64,000 nt of DNA, taken from assembly GCF_022539505.1 (NCBI RefSeq), contig NC_061510.1, positions 276,106,330 to 276,170,329 of the forward strand, read 5' to 3'. The stretch is from Lolium rigidum (lineage: Eukaryota > Streptophyta > Magnoliopsida > Poales > Poaceae). A program made the position numbers and the translations under genes. Below, piece after piece: positions 45,836 to 55,966 of this stretch. The notes under the pieces are model-generated. The model saw only the letters and a list, made by a program, of their open reading frames with translations. It was not told where the DNA came from and did not search any database. How positions within the stretch are numbered: the first letter of the stretch is position 1; every line of letters starts with the position of its first letter.

Positions 45836-45959
45836 CACACACTAATATAGTTCGGTGAGCAATGATAAGAATCCCTTGTATAAACATGAGGCATACATAA
45901 AGCATTCCAATATAGTTGGTAATTTCGGTGAATGCACACACTAACTATGAAAACAACTA

Positions 45960-46061
45960 CTCCCTCCGGTTCAAAATAATTGCCTAAAAATGGATGTATC
46001 TAGACACTAAAACATGTCTAGATGCATCTATTTTTGGACAATTATTTTGAACCAGAGGGAG
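45960..46061. mobile_element. Stowaway-type MITE (102 bp)
   Basis: Nearly perfect inverted repeat with ends CTCCCTCCGGTTCAAAATAATTG and its complement, flanked by TA on both sides (45958-45959 and 46062-46063). Size, ends and TA duplication are those of the Stowaway (Tc1/mariner-derived) MITEs of grasses. The whole transcript could fold into one hairpin. Confidence 0.92.
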
Positions 46062-46187
46062 TACAAGTACATGTAACTGAATAATGAATTTGTAACAAGG
46101 TATCCCTTGTAACAACTTCTAGCGCACAGTGAGCAATGATAAGAATCCGATCGCAATTATACAACGAAAAAACAACCAGCCATCAGA

Positions 46188-46716
46188 TTAGCTTGCTTCT
46201 TCAACTCGATCAGCTGCCTTAACTCGCTTGTTCATTTTCTTCAGTTCTCCCTTCACTTCCACCAGTCCTACATTGGGAGCATTAGGCATAATCGGAACGG
46301 CTCCTCTCTCCGCCGCATTCTCTACAGACAAGTCCCCCCTCCCAAATTGCGCTCCCCAATAGCGCCAATTGATTCCTGCAATTGAAGCCTCCGAACGTAC
46401 ACATCGATCCACTCGAAATGCCTGCATTTCTTCAGGATCTGAAAACAACAACGGGAACCCTAAATCCCAAATTCGAGGGAATAGCAAGAAAATCGAGAGA
46501 AAACGAGAGAAATTGGAGCGAGATCTAACCTTATCCCCCTCTCTATATGGCAAGCTCTCGCATGCAAGGAAATCACGTCCACGGTTGCCGTTCTCGTCCG
46601 TCTTACGCGATCGACCGCTTCGGAGGCTCCTGGCGTGGGCGGTCGTGGCATCTTGTCAAAGGCACGGGTCCATACTGCGGCCATGAAGAACGGGAGGTCG
46701 AAGAGAAACTAGACAT
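46188..46716 (-). pseudogene. GRF-type zinc finger protein gene, two exons, frameshifted
   Basis: Minus-strand exon 1 (46716-46530) opens MSSFSSTSRSS and reads WPQYGPVPLTRCHD, then, after a one-base shift near 46610, GRDFLACESLPYREGDK. The intron 46529-46439 has a canonical GTTAGA donor and TTTTCAG acceptor in phase 0. Exon 2 continues ILKKCRHFEWIDVYVRRLQ. This order (GPVPLTRC, then F..CES, then ILKKC.HFEW) is that of plant GRF zinc fingers, predicted nucleic-acid binders common in grass transposons. The first frame stops at 46322-46324. A shift near 46345 restores a tail with ELKKMNKRVKAADRVEEAS, ending at 46188. It is therefore broken twice. The usual C-terminal membrane segment is not seen. 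Confidence 0.65.
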
Positions 46717-47012
46717 CACCCGCCTGCCGGAGAAGGGCTGCCGCTGGCGGAGAAGAAGAACAATGGGGAGCGCGGAAAGAAAGGGGAAGCAATGGCACGG
46801 GCACGGGCGCGGGGCTGGCTCGGGCTCCCATTTTGCAACGGTCACCTGGGCAAGCTGTGGGTCCGGCGCACTTAACGTGGACAAGTTGTGGGTCCCACGA
46901 TGATCTAGATAAGTGAAGACGTGTCCACTACGGGGCACCAACAGCGGCCCCACTTGCCAGCACCAACCAACGTCAACTAAACGGGATTCCTTCCGTCCGA
47001 GCTCCTTCTGCG

Positions 47013-47110
47013 GGTTTCAGACAAGGTTTTGGGGAAAACTGAGGAAAAACTAAGGGGCTGGGGAAAACTGAGCACAACTAAGGAGCCAGGGGCACGAAAA
47101 TAGAAATCCC
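47013..47110 (-). repeat. MULE terminal repeat (right end)
   Basis: Same motif order as 22000-22096: GGGTTTCA, GGGGAAAACTGAGGAAAAACTAAGGGG, GGGGAAAACTGAGCACAAC, then the terminal GGGGCACGAAAATAGAAATCCC. Confidence 0.8.
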
Positions 47111-47119
47111 TATTTCTAA

Positions 47120-49085
47120 TACCTATGTGGTGGATCCTTATTCTATGATATTGTGCTATGAGATCTGATCGTATTATGTGTAAGACGTATTGATAGATGC
47201 ATATTATGGACCCCGTTCTTAAGTATTCGTTCTGATCCAACATCTATACAGGAGCGTGTGTGGGGTGATGTGTGTATTAGATGGAGTAGCATGGTTTTAG
47301 TGATCATAGTGACAACAAATTCATGATCTATTATGGTTTTGCCTTTTATTTTGCTACCTCAGTAGGGATAAAGTGAATGCATGTGCTATGTTCATCACGT
47401 GACAAAAGTGATGATCTTGTTTGTTCAAGGTAGCATATTTGATATTCAAACATCATGTCAAAGTACTTATGGCTATGCTCTGTTAATTCTTAATACAAAA
47501 TTGCATGGATTTTTCCCTTTCTTGTGGAGTATAAGAGATATGTATTGCATCATTTCTATGTTAGGACGTGATGCCCATATAAATGCGTATCTTTCACATG
47601 TTATTACTTTGCATGCTCATATTTCATTGATGAATTACTTTTTGTCCACTACAACTTAAAAGAGAGAATAGTCAAGTGAACCCATGAACCCCGGTTCACT
47701 TTTTTTTATCATAAGAAACACCTTTATATTGCTTTATCTTGTTTTCTATTTGCTGCACTATTTTAATCCGAAAATACAAGAATATTTAATTTTCTTATTT
47801 GCATCCAAAACACCCAAAACAATAAACCTCTTTACAGTTTTTACTTTGTTACTATATTTTATCTAGTTTTACTCTCTTTATTTTTACTTGTGTTTTATTT
47901 ACTTACATGGAACCTTGTGCTTGACAACCACACGGTGGAGTTGAGGATACAAGGCTTTTATTTTACTTTGCAGGATTACTAGAAGAAGAGAGAAGATAAT
48001 ACACTTTGCTCAGTTCCCCGAGAGTTCTATATAAACCCTCGAGTCACCCTTGTAGGGAAAATACTCTGCTAACACAACACTCTGAACTTGGAGTCCCAAC
48101 GTCATTACTGCGCAGAACAAAGCAAATGAATCAACGGTGATTAGTCGACTAGAGTTTTAGATTACTGGCCCGCATGATTTAAAACCCTAGGTCAAGTCAT
48201 CTATATAAGGCTTTGATAAGGATAGAGTAGCCTCCATAGCTCTCGTGTTCATCATCTACACCTCCCACAACACTAGTAAGCATATAGACATCAATAAAAA
48301 GCAGGTCTTTACCTCGATCGTGAGGGGCTGAACCTGGGGACATCGTGTCGTGTACCAAGCTCGTCCAGATGATCCAATGTCACCATCGACAACCACCTCA
48401 CCAAAGCTACCCATGTAGCATCTGTCTCAATAATACATCGACAAGGAGAGAAGCTTGCAGCCAACCTTCAGAAGTGGTGGAGCTCAAAGGAGTGAAAGAA
48501 CAACACAACCCCCGCTTGCGCTAGAAACTGGGTTTTTTTTGCTGCTGCTCACTGTTGGTGGCTGTTGCTCAACGGATGACACCGAAGAGGTGGCCGGCAT
48601 GGCTGCCACATACCTAAGCGGACATGATGATCCCAACTTACCAACGGCCACCAGCCGCCTCCCACCGGCCACCCCATAATGGTGCACTCTAACTCCTTCC
48701 GACGGACCGACGCTCATTCCAGGAGAGAGGACACGAGAAGAGGAAGTTCTTATGTCTCAATCGTCCTCTGTTTCTGCTGTGAGATCAATGGAATGGCCAT
48801 GCGTTGTTGGTTGACGAGTTGATCCGCTCATGGGATGCACCGTTTTGTTTCATGCCACCAAGTAGTAGGGGTAGTAGTAAAATTGTAAATTTGTTTGGGG
48901 TGATGGCCCAGGCTGTCCCCATGAAGGTCTGCCTGCGCTAGCCGTGCATGGGTAGGTAGGGAACTAATTTCGGTTAGGAAGGCAATGCATTTGGTTAGGT
49001 AGTACACTGCATCGGTAGGAAGGGCACTTCCTTCAGGTAGACAGTGTACTATGTTAGTAGGTAGGGCTCCGCCGTCGGGTATGCA
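47120..49085. other. Decayed retroelement sequence, no intact gene
   Basis: AT-rich DNA without convincing ORFs. The stretch 47830-48130 (TCTAGTTTTACTCTCTTTATTTTTAC, then a purine-rich part) resembles the leader of the gypsy element at 53750-53850, so an old gypsy leader is likely. A TATA-like CTATATAAGG occurs at about 48201. From 48940 to 49085 a GGTAGG-rich repeat (about 25-40 bp, three or four units) precedes the copia LTR. Confidence 0.35.
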
Positions 49086-49850
49086 TGTTGGAAATATGCC
49101 CCAGGCAATAATAATATGTTATTCTCATATTTTATTTTTCATGAGAAATGTTTATGTCCCATGCTAAAATTGTATTAACCAAAAACATAATACTTGTATG
49201 GTTCAATAAACAAACACGGAGTCCCTAGTGAGCCTCTACTTGACTAGCTTGTTGAATAAATGACAGTCATGGTTTTCTGACTATAGACATGAGTTGTTAA
49301 TTTGATAACAATGCCATATCATTAGGATAATTATGTGATGTACACACCCAAGTTAGAAAAGCAATTAGATCCAATCACTTAGTTTAAATTGCTAGAGCTT
49401 TCATTTGCGTTATAACCTAATTCCTTTCACCATGAGATTATACAACTCCCTAGTATCGAAAGAAACTTTGTGAGCATCAAATATCACTTAATAAATGGGT
49501 GATCATAAATGTGTCTTTCAGGTATCTTTGAAAGTTACTTTTTAGGTTGCACGTATCAAGAGTGAGATTTGTCCATCCACGTGACGAAGAGATATACTCT
49601 GGGTCCACTCAGTAACGCACATTCTACATCCCTTGCAGGCGTGACTAAAGAGTTAGCCATAATGTTTTGTTACAGAACGAGTAAAGAGTACTTGCCGGCA
49701 ATGATATTAAACTAGGTATGGTGATACCGACGATCAAATCTCGGGAAATTAAAATATCGTGTGACAAAGGGAATAGGGTAACGATTGTCAATGTTCAATC
49801 AATTAATGATCTTCGATGAATATGTAGAATACATTATGGATATCCTGATT
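49086..49850 (+). mobile_element. Angela/BARE/WIS-like copia LTR, partial
   Basis: Starts TGTTGGAAATATGCCCCAGG, the hallmark start of the Angela/BARE1/WIS copia LTRs of Triticeae, and continues with family-like text (CACGGAGTCCCTAGTGAGCCTC, GTGATACCGACGATCAAATCTCGG). The typical length is well over 1 kb. Here similarity seems to end near 49850 and no internal domain follows, so this is a truncated or solo LTR. The family call is from memory. Confidence 0.65.
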
Positions 49851-50399
49851 CTGCTAACGAGCTCTTCCTCGCCGACTTTCTCGCCTTCAGCCTATATTTT
49901 TCAAGGTCGGTAGCTAGCCTAGTTCATGTAGGAAAGCACGGCTGGGGGCATGCGGCGCGGTTGTGGTCGGGCACGAGCGAAGGTGGAGATAGGGCAGGGG
50001 GCAGGTGTGGGTAGTAGGGCTGGGGACGAGGCGGTTCAGGTGCAAGGGCAACAAGTTTGCCAAGAAAGAGGATGGAAAAGGAAAAAAAGAAATAGAAGAT
50101 GATAAACCAAAACTTCAGACACAAATAAAACCATACTTATTTAGCCGATTCCAACCCTTTTATCTACCTCTCATCCTTAATGCCACTGCATAAGATATGA
50201 TGCAATATGGAAGTAACTGCACTGCGGTAAAACAAATAAAATGGTGGATTTCGATACGGGCATCAAGCAAAGTGGAGAGAACAGAAGGTGGTCGCCGTGG
50301 CTAGAATGGCATACGGCGAGTCATGGTAGCCGCCAGTGCTAGAGCCGTTGGCGGTGGCGTGGAGGGATGTTCACGCCACACCTCACGCTCACCGTTGGT
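49851..50399. other. Unassigned sequence between two copia pieces
   Basis: About 550 bp with short GC-rich patches (GTGGTCGGGCACGAGCG, GGTGGCGTGGAGGG). No ORF, terminal repeat or RNA gene could be supported. Confidence 0.3.
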
Positions 50400-52004
50400 T
50401 GTATTAGAGATGTAATACCGATGCGTATACGATATGGTGTAGTACACCAATCGTATACGTATCCACCTTGTACAAGACATGTGAGGGGCTTTTCCTCGCC
50501 TATATTAACACGTAACCGGGGACCCGAGAGTTACACCATTCCACCCAAACACAACGACCTCAAACATGGTATCATGCCTCCCTCTTCCACGACAATAGCC
50601 GCCTCCGCCCGTCGCCGTGGTCTTCTGCCATCGTCACCGACCGGCCTCCTCCACAACCCCGACGACCTCAACCCTCCTAGGATCCCGATCTCCCCTCCCT
50701 ACAATAATTCCCCAGCTTAGATTCCACAAACCACACCACAACCAAATCCTAGATCGATCTATAACCAAGACTTAGAAAGCCGATCTCCATAGCCTTTCGG
50801 TGATCGAGCTCCACAACCATGAACAAAAACCTACAACTACAATCTAGACACCTTAGCATAGCCCAAAACCATGATTCCTACATCCCAAAACCCAATCTAA
50901 ACAAACCCTAGCATCCTCCTGCCGCGGCAGAAAAACACAGAAAAATCCTACCGCGACAACCTGCCACGACAGAAAAAGGCCAAAATCCTGCCGCGATAGA
51001 GAAATCAGCACTTTTCCTGCCGCGAAAGCCCGACAAATTCTGATGGCTTCTTCTTCGACAACTGCAGGGGCTCCTCGATTGGCGCCCCTGCCACCAAGCT
51101 CACCAGGGAGAACTTTCTCTCATGGCAAGCCCAAGTGCTGCCCACCCTCCGTTGGGCTCGTGTCATGCGTCTGCTTGAAGGTTCCGATCTCTAGCGCCGG
51201 CCGAGTTTATTGATGGTGAAGATGGTGAGAAGAAAAAAATTCAGGTTCACAACCCTTCCTATGATGTCTGGATTATGCGAGATCAGCAAGTTGTGAGCTA
51301 CATCGTGAATTCTCTCTCTGAGGATATCCTCTCTGATGTCTATGGCCTTGTTCATGTTGCTGATGTCTGGCGTGCCATCCATGAGCTTTTCTCTTTGCAG
51401 TCCAAGTCGCGGGTCTCCAACCTCTGCGCTGCTCTCATCAACACCAAGAAACTTGACATGACTGCCCATCAGTATATTACCAAGAAGGTTTTGCTTCTCA
51501 ACTTGCCACTACAGGGAAGAAGATTGATGATGATGAACTGAAGGACTATATCATGAATGGTCTTGATGGTTCTTACAATGGGTTTTGTTGCTGCTCTCAA
51601 AGTTGTTCCCTCCACCACGCTCAATGATATGTGCTCTCAGTTGCTGTCCTTTGAGAACCGTGATGCTATGCTCTCCAATGGTCAGGCTCCTGGCTCCTTC
51701 ACCTCATCGGTCAACGTGGCATCGCGCCATTCGAACCCTAATTTTGGGGGAGGACCTACGCTCCCACCACCCCCTACACCGTCCCATGGTCCCCAGTAGC
51801 CGGCCACGCACTATGCACCACCACCTCTATACAACCCACCGCCTCCATATGCACCACCGCCCCAACCATACATGCCGCCACCATATGCTACACCCTATAC
51901 CTCGCAGCAATACCAGCCCCCATATAGCCCATACCCACAAATGCCATACCGCCCTCCCACATATGCTCAGCCCCCACCACCACCGCAATACCATCCTCCA
52001 TGCC
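50400..52004 (+). mobile_element. Copia-type element with a 167-bp LTR, 5' part only
   Basis: A short LTR 50400-50566 (TGTATTAGAG to ACCTCAAACA) is followed at once by TGGTATCATGCC, a primer site of the tRNA-Met type. A leader and a gag-like frame come next. The element is cut at 52004 by the gypsy element beginning at 52005. Its 3' part is not found before the assembly gap and may lie beyond it. Confidence 0.6.
51042..52004 (+). pseudogene. Copia Gag (UBN2-type), frameshifted and cut
   Basis: The ATG at 51042 opens MASSSTTAGAP. After a shift, NFLSWQAQVLPTLR follows, then a TAG at 51192. The frame 51275-51541 reads MRDQQVVSYIVNSLSEDIL, VADVWRAIHELFSLQSKSRVSNL and LDMTAHQYI. The frame 51557-51799 reads VAALKVVPSTTLNDM and LLSFENRDAML. 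This motif order is that of the copia Gag/UBN2 domain. A Pro/Tyr-rich tail with PPPY repeats continues to the gypsy insertion at 52005. No zinc knuckle is reached. At least three shifts and a stop make it inactive. Confidence 0.75.
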
Positions 52005-53599
52005 TGATACGTCCCAAACGTATATATAATTTCTTATGTTCCATGCTACTTTTATGATGATACTCACATGTTTTATACACATTATATGTCATTATTATGC
52101 ATTTTCCGGCACTAACCTATTGACGAGATGCCGAAGAGCCAGTTGTTGTTTTCTGCTGTTTTTGGTTTCAGAAATCCTAGTAAGAAAATATTCTCGGAAT
52201 TGGACGAAATCAACGCCCAGGGTCCTATTTTTCCACGAAGCTTCCAGAAGTCCGAAGAGGAAACGAAGTGGGGCCACGAGGTGGCGCCACACTAGGGCGG
52301 CGCGGCTCAAGCCCTGGTCGCGCCGGCCTACTGTGTGGGCCCCTCGTGACGCCCCTTGACCTGCCCTTCCGCCTACTTAAAGTCTTCTTCGCGAAACCCC
52401 CAGTACCGAGAGCCACGATACGGAAAACCTTCTAGAGACGCCGCCGCCAATCCCATCTCGGGGGATTCAGGAGATCGCCTCCGGCACCCTGCCGGAGAGG
52501 GGAATCATCTCCCGGAGGTCTCTTCATCGCCATGATCGCCTCCGGATCGATGTGTGAGTAGTTCACCCCTGGACTATGGGTCCATAGCAGTAGCTAGATG
52601 GTTGTCTTCTCCTCATTGTGCTATCATGTTAGATCTTGTGAGCTGCCTATCATGATCAAGATCATCTATTTGTAATTCTACATGTTGTGTTTGTTGGGAT
52701 CCGATGAATATTGAATACTATGTCAAGTTGATTATCAATCTATCATATATGTTATTTATGTTCTTGCATGCTCTCCGTTGCTAGTAGAGGCTCCGGCCAA
52801 GTTGATACTTGTGACTCCAAGAGGGAGTATTTATGCTCGATAGTGGGTTCATGCCTCCATTAAATGCGGGACGGTGACAGAAAGTTCTAAGGTTGTGGAT
52901 GTGCTGTTGCCACTAGGGATAAAACATCGATGCTTTGTCTAAGGATATTTGTGTTGATTACATTACGCACCATACTTAATGCAATTGTCTGTTGTTTGCA
53001 ACTTAATACTGGAGGGGGTTCGGATGATAACCTGAAAGTGGACTTTTTAGGCATAGATGCATGCTGGATAGCGGTCTATGTACTTTGTCGTAATGCCCTG
53101 ATTAAATCTCATAGTACTCATCATGATATATGTATGTGCATTGTTATGCCTTCTTTATTTGTCAATTGCCCAACTATAATTTGTTCACCCAACATCTGTT
53201 TATCTTATGGGAGAGACACCACTAGTGAACTGTGGACCCCGGTCCTATTCTTTACATATGAAATACAATCTATCGCAATTGTTCTTTACTTGTTCTTCGC
53301 AAACAATCATCATCTTCCACACAATACGTTTAATCCTTTGTTTACAGCAAGCCGGTGAGATTGACAACCTCACTGTTATGTTGGGGCAAAGTACTTTGAT
53401 TGTGTTGTGCAGGTTCCACGTTGGCGCCGGAATCCCTGGTGTTGCGCCGCACTACACTCCGCCGCTATCAACCTTCAACGTGCTTCTTGACTCCTACTGG
53501 TTCGATAAACCTTGGTTTCTTACTGAGGGAAAATTGCTGCTGTACGCATCACACCTTCCACTTGGGGTTCCCAACGGGCGTGTGCTTTACGCGTCATCA
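52005..53599 (+). repeat. 5' LTR of the gag-protease element
   Basis: TGATACGTCC to GCGTCATCA. A degraded TATA-like CTACTTAAAG lies at 52373-52382, where the related LTR at 62769 has TATATAAAG. Confidence 0.85.
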
Positions 53600-53610
53600 A
53601 GCTAAATTTC

Positions 53611-53627
53611 TGGCGCCGTTGGCGGGG
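53611..53627 (+). other. Primer binding site (tRNA-Asp-like)
   Basis: TGGCGCCGTTGGCGGGG begins 12 nt after the LTR. It differs by one base from the common plant site TGGCGCCGTTGCCGGGG. Confidence 0.75.
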
Positions 53628-53855
53628 AGATCAAGACACGCTGCAAGGGGAGTCTCCCACATCCAATCTCTTTACTTTGTTTTTGTCTGGCTTTACTTTA
53701 CTTTATTTACTGCTTTGTTTGCTCTATATCAAAAACACAAAAAAATTAGTTGCTAGTTTTACTTTATTTACTGTCTTGTTCTCTATATCGAAAACACAAA
53801 AAAATTAGTTACTTGCATTTACTTTATTTAGTTTGCTTTATTTACTACTGCTAAA

Positions 53856-54755
53856 ATGGGTACTGTTGAGAATACTAAGTTGTGTGACTTCACTAGCACA
53901 AATAATAATAATTTCTTATGCACACCTATTGCTCCACCTGCTACTACAGCAGAATTCTTTGAAATTAAACCTGCTTTACTGAATCTTGTTATGAGAGAGC
54001 AATTTTCTGGTGTTAGTTCTGATGATGCTGCTGCCCATCTTAATAATTTTGTTGAACTATGTGAAATGCAAAAGTATAAGGATGTAGATGGTGACATTAT
54101 AAAATTGAAATTGTTTCCTTTCTCCTTAAGAGGAAGAGCTAAAGATTGGTTGCTATCTCTGCCTAGAAATAGTATTGATTCATGGACTAAATGCAAGGAT
54201 GCTTTTATTGGTAGATATTATACTCCCGCTAAAATTATATCTTTGAGAAGTAGCATAATGAATTTCAAGCAATTAGATAATGAACATGTTTCTCAAGCAT
54301 GGGAGAGAATGAAATCTTTGGTAAAGAATTGCCCAACCCATGGACTGACTACTTGGATGATCATCCAAACCTTTTATGCAGGACTGAATTTTTCTTCGCG
54401 GAACCTATTGGATTCAGCTGCTGGAGGTACCTTTATGTCCATCACTTTGGGGGCGGCAACAAAGTTTCTTGATGATATGATGACAAATTATTCTGAATGG
54501 CACACGGAAAGAGCTCCACAAGGTAAGAAGGTAAATTCTGTTGAAGAAACCTCCTCTTTGAGTGATAAGATTGATGCTATTATGTCTATGCTTGTGAATG
54601 GTATATCTAATGTTGATCCTAATAATGTTCCTTTAGCTTCATTGGTTGCCCAAGAAGAACATGTTGATGTGAATTTCATTAGAAGTAATAATTTCAACAA
54701 CAATGCTTATAGGAATAATTCTGGTAACAACTATAGGCCATATCCTCGCTGCTAA
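53856..54755 (+). CDS. gag: Gag-like protein of the non-autonomous gypsy element
   Basis: About 299 residues from MGTVENTKLCDF. The retrotransposon Gag domain is at about residues 45-200: DAAAHLNNFVELCEMQKYKDVDGD, LKLFPFSLRGRAKDWLLSLP, WTKCKDAFIGRYYTPAK and WERMKSLVKNCPTHGL. An Asn-rich tail follows. The frame ends at 54755, but the same protein appears to continue in another frame (54755-55039). Small shifts near 54737 and 54840 thus separate the parts; the second is a CAAG where CAG would keep the frame. No zinc knuckle is seen. Athila-type Gag is the closest match I recognise. Confidence 0.8.
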   Translation: MGTVENTKLCDFTSTNNNNFLCTPIAPPATTAEFFEIKPALLNLVMREQFSGVSSDDAAAHLNNFVELCEMQKYKDVDGDIIKLKLFPFSLRGRAKDWLLSLPRNSIDSWTKCKDAFIGRYYTPAKIISLRSSIMNFKQLDNEHVSQAWERMKSLVKNCPTHGLTTWMIIQTFYAGLNFSSRNLLDSAAGGTFMSITLGAATKFLDDMMTNYSEWHTERAPQGKKVNSVEETSSLSDKIDAIMSMLVNGISNVDPNNVPLASLVAQEEHVDVNFIRSNNFNNNAYRNNSGNNYRPYPRC

Positions 54756-54829
54756 TGGTAATAGTTATGGTAATTCTTATGGGAATTCTTACAACAATAA
54801 TAGGAGTGTACCCCCTGGTCTTGAAGCCA

Positions 54830-55966
54830 TGCTTAAAGAATTTATCAAGTACACAAACTGCTTTTAACAAATACGTTGAGGAAAAGCTTGATAAAATTGA
54901 TATTCTTGCTTCTAAGGTTGATAGTCTTGCCTCTGATGTTGATCTTTTAAAATTGAAAGTTATGCCTAATAAGGATAATGAAAATAAGATTGTTACTACA
55001 GCAAATGCCATCCAAGTTCGAATTAATGAGAATATTTGATTGATGGCTGAATTGCATGCTAGGTGGGAAAGAGAAGAAAATGAAAAACTAGCTAAAGAGA
55101 ATAATGTAGCTAAAGTTTGGACTATTACCACCACTAGTAATGTTAATGATTCACATGTTGCTACACCTCCTACTATCAATGGTAAAATAATTGGTGTTTG
55201 CAATGTTACTACTCCTAGTGCAAAGCGTGCAAAATTGCCTGAAACTGCTAAAACTGCTGAAACTGATAAAACTGCTGAAATTTTTCAAAATATTGGGGAC
55301 AATGATTCCATTGCTGTAGGTCATAATGATTTAGATTTTGATGATTGTCACATCTCTGAAGTTATAAAGTTCTTACAAAAACTTGCTAAAAGTCCCAATG
55401 CTAGTGCTATAAATTTGGCCTTTACAAAACATATTACAAATGCTCTCATAAAAGCTAGAGAAGAGAAACTAAAACTTGAAATCTCTATTCCTAGGAAGTT
55501 AGAAGATGGTTGGGAGCCCATTATTAAGATGAGGGTCAATGATTTTGATTGTAATGCTTTATGTGATCTTGGTGCAAGTATTTCTGTTATGCCTAAGAAA
55601 ATCTATGATATGCTTGACTTGCCACCATTGAAGAATTGTTATTTGGATGTTAATCTTGCCGATAATGCTATAAAGAAACCTTTGGGGAGGATTGATAATG
55701 TTCGTATTATGGTTAACAATAACCTTGTCCCCGTTGATTTTGTTGTCTTGGATATTGAATGCAATGCATCTTGTCCCATTATATTGGGAAGACCTTTTCT
55801 TGGAACTGTTGGTGCTACCATTGATATGAAGGAAGGTAATATTAAATATCAATTTCCTCTTAAGAAAGGTATGGAACACTTCCCTAGAAAGAGAATGAAG
55901 TTACCTTATGATTCTATTATTAGAACAAATTATGATGTTGATGCTTCGTCTCTTGATAATACTTGA
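54830..55966 (+). pseudogene. Gag C-terminus and retropepsin-like domain
   Basis: In frame 2 the sequence reads a coiled coil (YVEEKLDKIDILASKVDSLASDVDLL), an in-frame TGA at 55037-55039 that fits a CGA-to-TGA change, and then MAELHARWEREE. The protease-like domain is at about 55500-55830 (CNALCDLGASISVMPKKIYD, VVLDIECNASCPIILGRPFL). DLGAS stands where a retropepsin has D(S/T)GA, the form usual in Athila-like elements. The frame then ends at 55964-55966 with no reverse transcriptase downstream. The protein ends with a basic patch (FPRKRMKL). Confidence 0.75.

Larger units (their letters stand above)
45011..47110. mobile_element. Probable decayed MULE carrying a GRF-zinc-finger gene
   Basis: The right end (47013-47110) is a clear copy of the MULE end seen at 22000-22096, finishing GGGGCACGAAAATAGAAATCCC. 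The proposed left end (about 45011-45080) is a diverged match: TATTTATGTGCCCTTGG, then TACTCAGTTTTGCCCTC. The 9 bp after the right end are TATTTCTAA, and I do not find them beside the left end. The two ends may therefore belong to different insertions. Between them lie a 162-bp tandem repeat, a Stowaway MITE and the broken GRF gene. Confidence 0.45.

Noticed and set aside
45251..45900. The 162-bp repeat as a possible CRISPR-like array
   Set aside because: The units are contiguous without unique spacers, and the context is plant nuclear DNA with transposons.
48280..48300. CACTAGTAAG as a possible CACTA transposon end
   Set aside because: No matching inverted end, subterminal repeats or 3-bp duplication was found near it.
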